Source: Aegilops tauschii subsp. strangulata (Eukaryota; Streptophyta; Magnoliopsida; Poales; Poaceae). Taken from it: a stretch of 64,000 nt of DNA. The notes beneath the pieces are model-generated. The model was not told the DNA's origin. It searched no databases and was given only the letters and a program-made list of their open reading frames with translations. Of this stretch, positions 11,819 through 22,184 are shown piece by piece (the first letter of the stretch is position 1; every line of letters begins with the position of its first letter). Both the position numbers and the translations under genes were made by a program. The stretch is taken from the NCBI RefSeq assembly GCF_002575655.3, contig NC_053035.3:87445322-87509321 (forward strand), read 5' to 3'.

Positions 11819-11999
11819 AGCAAGGAGAGATGAATCCCCGCCACCGCCAGCACCAAACGGGCTACGCCCGACGGTGCGAACGGGCAGCGGCGAGGGAGGA
11901 GATGGAGGGAGGGGTCCCCGGCCGGCGGCGCCCTAGGGTTTCCCCTCGGTCGCCCGCGGGGACGACACGGGAGGAGGAGGGGAGTCTGTGTTGTGTTCT

Positions 12000-12024
12000 C
12001 TCTCTTTCTCTCTCTCTCTCTCTC
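12000..12024. repeat. CT microsatellite
   Basis: A (CT)n run with one TTT interruption at the end of the GC-rich repeat. Confidence 0.85.
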
Positions 12025-12025
12025 T

Positions 12026-12400
12026 TGCAATACTACACTAGGGTACCATACTTGAGTTCAGATATGCTACATGGCAGAAACGGTTGTTTTTCAATTTTCT
12101 GTAGTATTTATCGTGATGAAACATGCCATGTTTGTTCTCTTATATTTGGCACAAAATCAACTGTGGACAGCCTAAGCTCATAATTATCACGTACCATGCT
12201 AGGAAGGATCCAATCCAGTTGGCATATAAAACTCCAGTAAAATGCAAGATAAAGGAAATTTCGTTAGTTTTGATCACCTGGGAGGTTGTTTTATTCTAGG
12301 GTGAAAAAAGATTCATGATTTTTTTTTCTGAACCAAGTAGCATATCAGGTAGGAAGGTGAATGCTCTATTGAATATTGATAACAATACGGGAAAACATTA
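12026..12400. repeat. Diverged tandem duplication, copy 1
   Basis: This AT-rich block shares an ordered set of words with 12614-12756 plus 13100-13260: AATACTA near the start, ATATGCTA then ATGGCA, TTTTCTGTAGTA, CTCATAATTATCA, AGTTTTGATCACCT and GGTTGTTTT. No coding potential is evident. The 76-codon frame at 12315 has no relatives that I recognise. Confidence 0.6.
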
Positions 12401-12613
12401 CTATGGATTGGTTTCGGGAAAAAGAATCTGTCTCTATGGATTGTTAGGCTTGGATCAATATGCCATGCACGACTTGATTTGTCTTAACATCTCTTTAGAA
12501 GAAACATTATCAGATAAAGAGAGTCCATTGGTTGTCATTTCATAATCATAAGAGTCCATTAAATTTGTGGCCAACACCTTTTTTTTTGGAATTTTCTATT
12601 TAGATGAATGTGG

Positions 12614-13260
12614 AGATTTTGTAATACTATACGAGTGTAGCAAGTCTTGAGTACATATATGCTAAATGGCATAACATACATTTTCAGTTTTCTGTAGTAA
12701 TTTGGCTCAGTGTGGAACGGAATCAACGGATTATACTCATAATTATCATCTACCATTGTCATATCCTTACTGAGGATTTCTCGCTCAGATTTCGGATCGA
12801 GAAGGGGATACTTGGGGAAGAAGAAGAAACCAGAGAGATAGGAGGTAGGAGGTGATGTGAGCTATTTCATTTAGTCGCTGCCAAATCCAGCCAACGGTCT
12901 AGCTTATATATAGCTCGTACATTTTCACACACTCAGCCCACCAGGCCCTCACACTTACATGGCTGAAAGCCCAAATGAACAAGACACTCTCAGATGGCCC
13001 ACTTGTTATTCAAACATTTCCCTTGGTGCCGCTCTCGGCCTCCTTTAGCTTCCTATTCCCTGGTTCTGCAGCTGTCAGGGTGACAGTACTGACAACCATA
13101 ATTGGAAGGGTATAATCAAATTGTTATATGTGCTCCCATAAAAAGCAAGAGACGTGGAAAATTGGTAGTTTTGATCACCTTGCAGGTTGTTTTGTTAAGG
13201 TGGAAAAATTGTATCGGGTTCCTACCTGCACGGCATGTTGAATGCTAAATAGAATCATGT
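12614..13260. repeat. Diverged tandem duplication, copy 2, split by a solo LTR
   Basis: Second copy of the 12026-12400 block, interrupted at 12757-13094 by a solo LTR. The order of the shared words is kept on both sides of the insertion. The two copies differ heavily by eye, so the duplication is much older than the LTR insertion. Confidence 0.6.
12757..13094 (-). mobile_element. Solo LTR, 338 bp, TSD ACCAT
   Basis: The element begins TGTCATATCC and ends GTACTGACA, with a perfect 5-bp target-site duplication ACCAT at 12752-12756 and 13095-13099. TG/CA ends plus a 5-bp TSD identify an LTR, and with no internal region it is a solo LTR (or a very small non-autonomous element). On the minus strand a CTATATATAAGC promoter-like motif lies near 12910, so the element probably reads on the minus strand. 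The small size suggests a Copia-type family. Confidence 0.8.
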
Positions 13261-13602
13261 GCATGCATTAGTTTCCGCAAAATAACTCAACTTATATGCA
13301 TTGGTAGTTTGGACTTTGGACCAATATGGAACTGTGGCCATGATATTGTCTTGAGAATTAGGCAAATAGTAAATCCATTATGTGTCGAATGTAGTGCAGC
13401 TGTAGCTCTTTTATTCTCATATAGAAGTTCACCCTGACGATCGTCAAAATTACTATGAATTCAATTTTTCTGTGAAGAGACTTATCATTTTCACTATCTA
13501 TTCCTGATCTGTTTCTATGTATTTCCGTAAAATGGTTCACAAGGTATCAGAATGAAAGTGAAGGGACTAATTAGTGAAGTTGTAACTAACCACTAGATTT
13601 TA

Positions 13603-13695
13603 CTCCCTCCGTCCCAAAATAAGCATCTCAATTTTGTACTAACTTTAGTACAAAGTTGCACTGAAGTTAAGACACTTATTTTGGGATGGAGGGAG
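13603..13695. mobile_element. Stowaway MITE, 93 bp
   Basis: Canonical Stowaway termini: CTCCCTCCGTCCCAAAATAA on the left and its near-perfect inverted complement on the right, flanked by TA at 13601-13602 and 13696-13697. Confidence 0.95.
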
Positions 13696-13697
13696 TA

Positions 13698-14830
13698 CTT
13701 ATTTCACATTCTCTCTCTTTGCATACAGATGGCCATGGGGCTCAAATTTTCTAAATTTGTTGGTTCCTGCGGTTATGCCTCAAGGATATTAATTTCAGAT
13801 GGCTGAAGTGTTTTGTTTGACAGAGAATGTGCTTCAGTATTAGTGAGTGTCTACCTCTTTCCCAGTTAACCCTCTTCTTTTCATAGGATTTCATGAAAGT
13901 TAATACCTTGCTGTAAAAATTGTAGAATGATCATATTTTTTATTTGTATCCAGGGACTAATTTAGGATCTCTCATGTCTTATGTTAGTTGATTAATACGG
14001 TGATTTTTATGAAAAAACTAGCATCTTAGGCACCTTAATTTGTGTTCTTCCTCAGCTTTCGAGAAGTTTCTGGGCCCGTCACTGTTTGCATCCCTATGAT
14101 TTATTTTTTTAGAGACTCCCTAGAAAATTTAATGGTTATCGAATAAAAAGAAAAAGATCTAACCATCTATCTGGTGGACGCAAGTTTTAACGGCTTGAAT
14201 TTAATCTGGACTACTAATCTACAACAAAATAAGAGGCGTATGTAAAATAAGGAGATTGATATAATTTGGTGTGTGATGCCAGAATAAAGTTACTAAATTT
14301 ATATAATTTGGTACGTTCTGACATTTTTTTACTAAATTATAGTATTTGTTCTCAGAAGTGCACTGTTGTTCTTTAGGCTCAGACACTATTGACAGAATAA
14401 AGTTCATTTTGTTTGATTTATATTGCAATTAAGAAGGATGTTGGGTTTGCCAACCAATGTTGCTGGTATGTAGATTTATGTTTTACCACCATATGGTCCA
14501 TTTTATGGTATATAAAGATTTTTAGTTGTCTAGATTTCTTAAGTGTATTTTATGTTGGCTTAATAAGGTTTGTTACAGCAAATGTGATTCTTTTGTATTA
14601 TCAGTATGCAATTTTTTCTATTTAAATTTTCCATTGTATAAGCATACCTACTCATTTAGTTTACATCAGACATTTCTACCCTGACTATGGGCTGCTTAAA
14701 CTAACATGAGTTTCCTTTCTACAAATATTTATATATTTAAGTGTGTTTAGCACATTGTTTGTTTATAATAACTGTGGGCATGTACTAGGGAGAATTTGCA
14801 TAGGATAACAACATATATTGATACTGATAT
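13698..14830. other. AT-rich sequence without recognised features
   Basis: About 1.1 kb of AT-rich low-copy-like DNA. Frames up to 70 codons are present, but none shows a known domain. It may belong to the upstream region or 5' UTR introns of the F-box gene. Confidence 0.4.
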
Positions 14831-15114
14831 TGTTATGACCGGCATATTAGGGGCTTAGCCCAGTTAGTTGTGGCCTAGTTTATCTTATTGTTATTAGGGG
14901 CTTAGCCCAATTATCTTATTAGCAGGATTATATAAACTCGTGTAAGGACCCGTTTTGGGAGCCGGGAGACCTAACCCCTGCGCTCTCTCTCTCTCTCTCG
15001 CGCGCGCACGCAATGACGGCGCCCCAGCGCCGGCGGCCACGCCTTTCTCAACGCCATCCCTCCTTCCACCCTACAACCTGAGACCATGCCCTGGTAGGGA
15101 TCCGGTTCCTACCA
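14831..15114 (+). mobile_element. Solo LTR, 284 bp, TSD GATAT
   Basis: Starts TGTTATGACCGGC and ends GGTTCCTACCA, flanked by a perfect 5-bp TSD GATAT (14826-14830 and 15115-15119). An ATTATATAAACTCG TATA-like motif near 14928 followed by a CT-rich tract gives plus-strand polarity. No internal coding region is present. The word GGGCTTAGCCCA occurs twice inside, about 50 bp apart. Confidence 0.85.
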
Positions 15115-15120
15115 GATATA

Positions 15121-15267
15121 CTCCCTCCGTTCATAATTATAAGACCTTTTAGAGATTTCAACATGAACTACATACGGAGCAAAACGAGTGAATCTATACT
15201 CTAAAATATGTCTGTATACGTCCGTATTGAAATCTCTAAAAGGTCTTATATTTAGAAATGGAGGGAG
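15121..15267. mobile_element. Stowaway MITE, 147 bp
   Basis: Termini CTCCCTCCGTTCATAATTAT and the inverted ATTTAGAAATGGAGGGAG, with TA at 15119-15120 and 15268-15269. The longer inverted repeats (AGACCTTTTAGAGATTTCA against TGAAATCTCTAAAAGGTCT) make a strong hairpin. It sits directly against the TSD of the solo LTR at 14831-15114. Confidence 0.95.
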
Positions 15268-15722
15268 TAGAATTTACTTAGCTTCTATCCATTTCCCTTT
15301 ATTCAGCCACCCGTATCACATTCTTATGAGTAAGCATGGTTTGTAAATACAAGTGTTCACAAAAATATTAATGATCGTGTCGTTTTTCAGGAATTGCAAT
15401 GGACCAAATTGTTGTCCAAGGCCTGGATTCAAAACATGTAGCTGTAATGCTAATCAATCATCATCATTGCTTATCAGTCGTAATCAATTCCTACTTTTTT
15501 TAACTTTCTCCTTTTTGGAAAAAGCGGAAGCATTATCAGTCAACTGAAAAGAGTATGTTATAAGTACAATGAAATCTGGGAAAAGAACTATGGTAATTCT
15601 TTCTCTTCTATTTGACCGTCATACAATCTAACTCGCAACAAATTGGAGGAAAGTAATTTATTTTTCCCTACATTTATTTCTATAAGCAAGAATTTCACGC
15701 ACTTTTCCCCTTCCCAAACCCT

Positions 15723-15915
15723 CAGTGGCGGAGCCAGGAATATAGTATGAGGAGGGCCAAGTGTAGTAAATCCCTGCAAGGGAGGGCCAGCTCATAAGAA
15801 TACATCATTTTTGCAACCATTGTACATCTATTAGCATGCATATTAGGCTTAATACAACAATCTTAGGGGGGGGGGGGGGCCAGGGCCCCTGCTGGTCCCC
15901 CTGTCTCCGCCACTG
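15723..15915. mobile_element. hAT-type MITE, 193 bp, 8-bp TSD CAAACCCT
   Basis: Terminal inverted repeats CAGTGGCGGAG and CTCCGCCACTG bracket 193 bp that includes a poly-G run. The 8-bp TSD CAAACCCT is perfect (15715-15722 and 15916-15923). CAGTG ends and an 8-bp TSD are diagnostic of the hAT superfamily. The insertion lies 44 bp before the predicted start codon of the F-box gene, probably in its promoter or 5' UTR. Confidence 0.9.
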
Positions 15916-15959
15916 CAAACCCTAGAGTTCGGGACATTGATCCCCAAGCCAAGGAGTCG

Positions 15960-16094
15960 ATGCCGCCAGGAGGAGGAGGAGGTGAGCATGGCTGCACGGA
16001 GCAGGACCATCCATTGGCGACCGGTCGCCGTGACGAGGGCGCTCCGTCCTATCCTATGCCGCCGCCTCCCCTCATTGTTCTGGTAGCTTCTGAG
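15960..16094 (+). other. Predicted exon 1 of the F-box gene
   Basis: Begins at ATG 15960 (MPPGGGGGEHGC) and ends at a GAG|GTTTGC donor. The length of 135 nt leaves phase 0, matching exon 2. A competing GTGAGC donor at 15982 would leave phase 1 and break the frame, so it was not used. The exon is low-complexity and not conserved in a way I recognise, so it rests on splice logic only. Confidence 0.55.
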
Positions 16095-18750
16095 GTTTGC
16101 TCTACCGCCTATTTCTTGTTCCAATCTTTGATTCATGAAAGGGAACCCGCTCAGGCGACTCGGACGGAGCCCCAAATCCGGCAGGATCGCCATACCTCCT
16201 ATCCTCCCCTTTTGTCGCCGCTCGAGGAAGCCGCCGGGTGAAGCCCTGTCGGCTGATTGGGTGGTGCGGGCACCCAAGGGCGCGGGGGCACATCCCTCGG
16301 ATGTAGGTCACGGCGGAGTGAGGCGGTGGTGTGGTGGTGGGTGGATGCGGCGGAGCTGCAGGGGCGCTGTGGGAGGGTTGGTGGTGCGGCTGTGCTGGTG
16401 TCGCGCAGGGCCCAGCGGGGGCCGGGTGGTTCCAGATCGGGGGGTGGGCGCCTTCGTGGTCTCCGGTCAGATCCTCTCGGATCTGGCCCCTAGGCGTCGG
16501 TGTGCGGCGCGGGGTGTTGGCAGCAGCCATGTTGGCAACTGCGTGGGTGTAGGCTGCAATGACGTGGTGGCAGTCCATGGTGGTGGTGCGGGTCGGTTCG
16601 CGGCGGCTGCAGGACATGCTCCGGCATCTGGCCGTTGGCGAGCTACTCTTGTGGAGGTCCCTGGGTCCTCTTGCGGCAACAGGGTGTGGCGGTTCGGGCA
16701 CCTCACGTCGCTGGGCGTGTGGCCGGTCCCTGCCAGATGCAGATCTAGGCCGGGAGTCGAGGTTGGGTGTCGTAGGAGGGTGACGTCTGGGAGAGGTGGT
16801 GGGAGTGGTGGGTGGCGCCGATGCGGTCGGGCCACCCGTCACCGACAGGGGTGCCGGTCATCGACATGGTCCGCTCCCGCTTCACCTCTTCTTCGATTTG
16901 GTGGCTCCCTGATAGATCTGGTTGTTCTAGTCGCTGGCGGCTTTGTCGGCGGTCGGAGATTGCCAATCGGCACATTGTCATTGTTCACAGCCATGGAGGG
17001 CCTACGGGGTGTCTTGTTCCCCGGGCGGCGGCCCGGGTGGTGGGAGCTGCGGTGCTGGTGGGCTGAGCTCGCGGCTTAGGTGCAGGCGACTAGCGTCCAT
17101 GGCCGCGTGGGCGGCGTGGTGGTTGGTGTTTTGACGTTCTGTGGCGGTGTAGGTGGAGTATGCTTGCCAGGGTGAAAACCATGTCTGGCTTTGGCTAGGC
17201 CGATGGAGGCGGCACACATGGACGTCGTCATCTTCCTGAAGTCTCCCTTGTGGTTACTCCTTTCCCTTCGTCGTGCTCCGGATGAAAATCTGGATCACTG
17301 GATTGGGTGGTGGCGGCGCTTCGGTGGGCACCGTCTTGGAGCTCACGGTTCGTCGACATTCAACTTCACCTCTTTAAGGTTTCTCCGGGAAGGACTCCGG
17401 CGGCTCCTTAGTGATGCGCACTGTCGATCTGTAGTCTACTTCGAGTTGTGTGGGGTGTTGTTGTTGAAGGTCTTTGGCACCTATGTATCTGGCCTTGGGT
17501 GAGTGTGGGTGTGGGTATGTTGTGTTGTGGTTTGTATCGATTGGTATGTTGGTTGTTGCTATATATATAAAGCAGGGCGAAAGCCTTTTTCTGTAAAGGG
17601 AATCAGGAATCTAAACGTCCTTCTCTATTATTTGTAGAAGAAGAAGAAGAAGAAGAAGAAGAAGCACGAGCAGGAGCAGGAGCACGAGAAACACCCTGCT
17701 GGGAGCCTTCCTGAGGGCCCCCTTGTCGAGATCCTGTCCCGGGTGCCCTACAAGTCACTGTGCCGCTTCAAGTGTGTGTCCAAGCCGTGGCTTGCCCTCT
17801 GCTCTGACCCCGACATCCGCAAGAGGTCACCCAAGACCATGGTAGATTTCTTCCTCCGCAACTATGGCATCGGCCCCTGTTTCATTAACTTGTCTGGAAG
17901 AGGCCAGCCCCTGGTCGACCCTTCTCTCTCTTTCTTGCGTGAGAGCTTTACACTTCTCATCCCCCAGCAGTGCTGCGGTGGCCTTGTTCTCTGCAAATAC
18001 TGGGAATCACGTTATGTTGAGGAATTTGAGTACAATCTTGTCGTGTGCAATCCTGCGACCAAGAAGTGGGCCGAGCTGCCTCCTAATCCTATACAATTGC
18101 AAGACGAAGACGAAGAAGAAGTCGAAGAATATTTGTGTTTCGATCCAGCTGTCCCCTCCCGTTTCGTGGTACTCACACACACTTGGGATTTCACAGAAGT
18201 GGCAATCTACTCATCAGACACTGGACGATGGACTACGGTGGAGACTGGTTGGACTGATGAGGCTCCTGTTGGTCTTCCTGTCTTCCTGAATGGTACTTTG
18301 CATTTGATGACCACTGAATATTCAATAGTCACAGTAGACACAGAGGGGAAGGTTTGGGGGCAAATTGATATTCCAGGCAACATGCGAGACAGCTCTGATT
18401 ATCCGTTCATTGGACAGTCTCAGGGACGATTGTATGCTTGGTCTATAAATGATAATATTGATGTTTGCCAACTTTCAGTTTGGGCTCTTGAGGATTATGG
18501 TGGTGCAAAGTGGGCCTTGAAGTATACTGTTAACATTTCAGAACTGTTTGGAAGGAATTGTTGCAAATATGTGGAGCCCTTAGCAATTCATCCAGATTGT
18601 GATTTGATTTTCCTTGCTGACCGGAGGGGGAAGGCTATCTCATATGATATGGACAGCAAGAAAGTGCATGTTATTGGCACTTACCAAACATTCAATGGTG
18701 CTGTACCTTATGTTCCATGTTTTGCGGAATGGCCGTCAGATGGTCACTGA
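15960..18750 (+). CDS. F-box protein, two exons (15960-16094, 17638-18750)
   Basis: Predicted 415-residue F-box protein, likely the substrate-recognition subunit of an SCF ubiquitin ligase, by family. Exon 2 is certain: after a nine-Lys run it encodes LPEGPLVEILSRVPYKSLCR and CVSKPWLALC (F-box, about residues 69-108), then an F-box-associated region with VVCNPATKKWAELP and an acidic loop (DEDEEEVEE), ending in PSDGH. An in-frame TAG at 17635-17637 sits exactly in a TATTTGTAG|AAG acceptor, so the start must lie upstream. The best partner is the ATG at 15960, giving 45 codons ending GAG|GTTTGC in phase 0, which joins in frame to exon 2. The target is unknown. The gene's 3' end is duplicated twice downstream. 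Confidence 0.8.
16130..17605 (+). repeat. GC-rich dispersed repeat, plus copy, inside the F-box intron
   Basis: Inverted relative of 10600-12024. The right end, TATATATATAAAGCAGGGCG followed by AAAGCCTTTTTCTG, and the AGGTCTTTGGCACCTATGTA region just inside it mirror the left end of the other copy. It fills most of the 1543-bp intron and stops about 35 bp before the splice acceptor. The left edge is approximate. Large frames on both strands (314 and 246 codons) are compositional. Confidence 0.6.
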
Positions 18751-20389
18751 CCTTGCTGGAACTATATTGTCTTCATAAATTTAGCCATGGAGAATATGCA
18801 ACACCTAGCAACAGCTTCCAGTGGCTAATGCTTACTTGTATGAATGAGTCTAGGTATTTGATGTATCGGCTGCATCTAGTGCTAATCATTATGGTCACCT
18901 GTTAGCTCTGGGTGTGGGGTAACTGTGAGGGTATATTATCTATGTTTGAAATTGGTTGGACTTTCACCTCTTTATTTTTCGTTTAAGACTGGAGATGCTT
19001 ATCTCTTGTTGCAAGTACATTTATCTTTTATGGACAACTTGTTATCCATCAGTTCGGAATATTGATATCGCCTTGTTCTTATATATGCACATGTTAAAGA
19101 CTGGAGATGCCTATCTCTTGTACGTTTATTATTCTTCCATTTTATTTCACTTCACTAGGGGAAGAGGATTTTTTGAGGGGAGGAGAATAACATGACCCTC
19201 CAGTGTATTTTTAGTTCTTGTTTCGACTGAGCTCTGTGTGACCATTCTCCTACTTGAATTCTGACTATGCTGTCAGAGTAAATCTATTTTTGAGCATCTT
19301 GCGATTTTGTTTACTGTGATGTTAGTTTACAGATTTTTCTCATCTTGTTCCAAAATTGTGCAGTGAGTTCCTAAATATGCAAATTGAATTGTTTACATAT
19401 TGTCCGAGATTATAACTGTTTGTCCAAGATGACATTTTTCCTCGGTGAAATATAATTACCAAAGGTTTTTATCAGTGCATTTTCCCCTCATAAACCTAAA
19501 CACTCCTTCCATGTGTCACTGCCATTTGGCAGCATCCACTAGAACGTAAAACACAAACTGTATGACGACCAGTTCCTGGGCATCTAGCATTGCGATTGTC
19601 AGTGTTGGTTCCAGCGACAGTTTTCTTTACCTGTATATAAGCGTGAGCCTGAGAGACTATCTAGAGGATGGTCACTGACAGAGAAAATAAGCCAAGAACT
19701 ATAGTCACCAAGGTGTCTCTTTCTTGTTTTCAAGCCCAAAACGCCGTTGCATCCCGAACTCCCAGTTCCTTCCAATCAGAAACCAATGAGGGTTACAACA
19801 TGGAAACCCTCTAATATTGTCCATAATTAAGAGGAAACTTATATCTTAGGCAGAGAAATAACAGAGTAGTATTGATCCAGTTAACAAACATCAAAACAGA
19901 GATGAAACTATTTTGACATCTCCTAATAAGGAATTAAAGAGCATGGGCGTTTTGCTTTACTAAGCCAAAGCATTCTAGGAAAACAAAATAACCAGAGCCA
20001 TTTGCCTTGTAAGCCTTGAGAAATGCAATGGACAACCTAGGCAAAATAAATAAATAAAGTGATGGTTTTGTTATTTTTCTAACTATTTTTTGAATTTAAG
20101 ATTTTTTTAACACTTCGTGAACTTTTTTGTAAAAGTTAATAGCCAACAACCTGGTCAGTTGTGCATGATTACGGTGAACAGTCAACTACCACTCTCTTGT
20201 GTCAAAGCATCTTACACAATGAAACAGAGGGAGTAGCTACCTTTTCTTTTTGAAACGGCAAACTAGCGACCTCTTTTTGAGGACTATACCCGTCCCCACT
20301 CATGGGGTGGTTGGGGGGGGGGGGGGGGGAGGGCGGGGGGAAGGCCTTAGAGAACACGAACATTCGCTTGTGGACAAAACGTAACATGA
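18666..20389 (+). repeat. Duplicated block, copy A (F-box gene 3' end and downstream)
   Basis: Contains the last 28 codons of the F-box gene plus 1.64 kb of downstream DNA. It is nearly identical to 22185-23869 (copy B), and its first 580 bp match 24371-24950 (copy C). The copy ends where it meets a truncated Athila-type LTR at 20390. A poly-G run lies near 20313-20338. There is no additional gene within it. Confidence 0.85.
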
Positions 20390-21955
20390 TTTTTGGGACT
20401 AACCTATTAACCTAGAGCCTAGTGTCAGTTTTTATTTTTTCCTTATTTTTGAGTATCGCAGAAAAGGAATACCAAACGGAGTCCAATTGACCTGAAAATT
20501 CACGGATATTGTTTTTGGACCAGAAGAAGCCCACGGAGCATCGGAGATGGGCCAGAAGAGTCCCGAGGCCACCACGATGATGGAGGGCGCGCCCCCTACC
20601 TCGTGGCTGCCTCGTGGACCCCCCTGACTTGTTCCCGACGCCAACACCTCTTATTTATCCCCAAACTTCCAGAATATAACGTAGATCAAGAGTTCCGCCG
20701 CCGCAAGCCTTTGTAGCCACCAAAAACCAATCGGGACCCTGTTTCGGCACCCTGCCGGAGGGGGGATCCATCACCGGTGGCCATCTTCATCATCCCGGCG
20801 CTCTCCATGACGAGGAGGGAGTAGTTCACCCTCGGGGCTAAGGGTATGTACCAGTAGCTATGTGTTTGATCTCTCTCTCTCGTGTTATTGATTTGGCACA
20901 ATCTTGATGTATCGCGAGCTTTGCTATTATTGTTGGATCTTATGATGTTTCTCCCCCTCTATCTCTTGTAATGGATTGAGTTTTCCCTTTGAAGTTATCT
21001 TATCGGATTGAGTCTTTAAGGATTTAAGAACACTTTATGTATGTCTTGCATGTGCTTATCTATGGTGACAATGGGATATTCACATGATCTACTTGATGTA
21101 TGTTTTGGTGATCAACTTGCGGGTTCAGTGACCTTGTGAACTTATGCATAGGGGTTGGCACATGTTTTCGTCTTGACTCTCCGGTAGAAACTTTGGGGAA
21201 CTCTTTGAAGTTCTTTGTGTTGGTTCAATAGATGAATCTGAGTGTGATGCATATCGTATAATCATACCCACGGATTCTTGAGGTGACATTGGAGTATCTA
21301 GGTGACATTAGGGTTTTGGTTGATTTGTGTTTTAAGGTGTTATTCTAGTACGAACTCTAGGATAGATCGTACGGAAAGAATAGCTTCGTGTTGTTTTACT
21401 ACGGACTCTTGAATAGATTGATCGGAAAGAATAACTTTGAGGTGGTTTCGTACCCTACAATAATCTCTTCGTTTGTTCTCCGCTATTAGTGACTTTGGAG
21501 TGACTCTTTGCTGCATGTTGAGGGATTGTTATATAATCTAATTATGTTATCCTTGTTGAGAGAACTTGCACTAGTGAAAGTATGAACCCTAGGCTTTATT
21601 TCGAAGCATTGCAATACCGTTTGTGCTAACTTTTATCATTAGTTACCTTACTGTTTTTATATTTTCAGATTACAAAAACCTATATCTACCATCCATATTG
21701 CACTTGTATCACCATCTCTTCGCCGAACTAGTGCACCTATAGAATTTACCATTGTATTGGGTGTGTTGGAGACACAAGAGACTCTTTGCTATTTGGTTGC
21801 AGGGTTGTTTGAGAGAGACCATCTTCATCCTACGCCTCCCATGGATTGATAAATCTTAGGTCATCCACTTGAGGGAAATTTGCTACTGTCCTATAAACCT
21901 CTCCACTTGGAGGCCCAACAACATCTACAAGGAAAAAGTTATGTAGTAGACATCA
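20390..21955 (+). repeat. Truncated Athila-lineage Gypsy LTR
   Basis: From TTTTTGGGACTAACCTATTA to GTAGTAGACATCA, the sequence follows the standard order of Triticeae Athila-lineage LTRs: AACGGAGTCC, the GC-rich GGGCGCGCC segment, CCGCCGCAAGCCT, and the distal LTR ending in ACATCA. Compared with 54000-54540, about 105 bp are missing at the start. No internal region follows; the dispersed repeat starts within 5 bp. It is therefore a truncated solo LTR placed between copies A and B. Confidence 0.75.
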
Positions 21956-21960
21956 GCACT

Positions 21961-22184
21961 GCTTCCAAAGATCACTTACACCTCGCCAGGTTACGTAATA
22001 TGAGGTTTTCCTTTTTTTTTTCATGGATTTGTTTCTTAATCGTACGTCCAAATCTCGAACCGTTTTCACTGTTAGATTTTTTACATCGAGACCTTCAAAA
22101 CTAGATCCCATGTTACTGGGTTTTGATGAACATTTTTTTCACGAAAGAATCGGACAAAAAATCAGATTAAAAAACCGAACAAAG
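21961..22184 (+). repeat. Dispersed repeat, copy 2, fused to F-box tail
   Basis: Starts GCTTCCAAAGATCACTTACA and includes CCAAATCTCGAACCGTTTTC and CATCGAGACCTTCAAAACTA. It is related to 8450-8620 and nearly identical to 24125-24370. Its right edge fuses to F-box coding sequence at GGCATGTTAT. Confidence 0.75.

Larger units (their letters stand above)
10600..12024 (-). repeat. GC-rich dispersed repeat, minus copy
   Basis: A 1.4-kb GC-rich block. Its left end (AAAAGGCTTTAGCCCCCGCT, TTATATATAAAGC, then GGATACATAGGCG) is the reverse complement of the right end of the block at 16130-17605 inside the F-box intron. The right end is a CT-rich microsatellite. Long frames on both strands (up to 204 codons) are Pro/Arg/Gly-rich and differ between the two copies, so I do not call genes. 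The family is not recognised; a retroposed sequence with its 3' end at 10600 is one possibility. Confidence 0.6.

Noticed and set aside
11297..12030. 158- and 204-codon minus-strand frames
   Set aside because: Gly/Arg/Trp-rich translation of GC-rich repeat and of the poly-C tract.
16102..17079. Long frames on both strands in the F-box intron (246 and 314 codons)
   Set aside because: They lie in a GC-rich dispersed repeat, are not shared by the inverted copy at 10600-12024, and show no family.
20202..20901. Minus-strand frames of 61-71 codons after F-box copy A
   Set aside because: They lie in duplicated 3' flank and a truncated LTR and show no domain.
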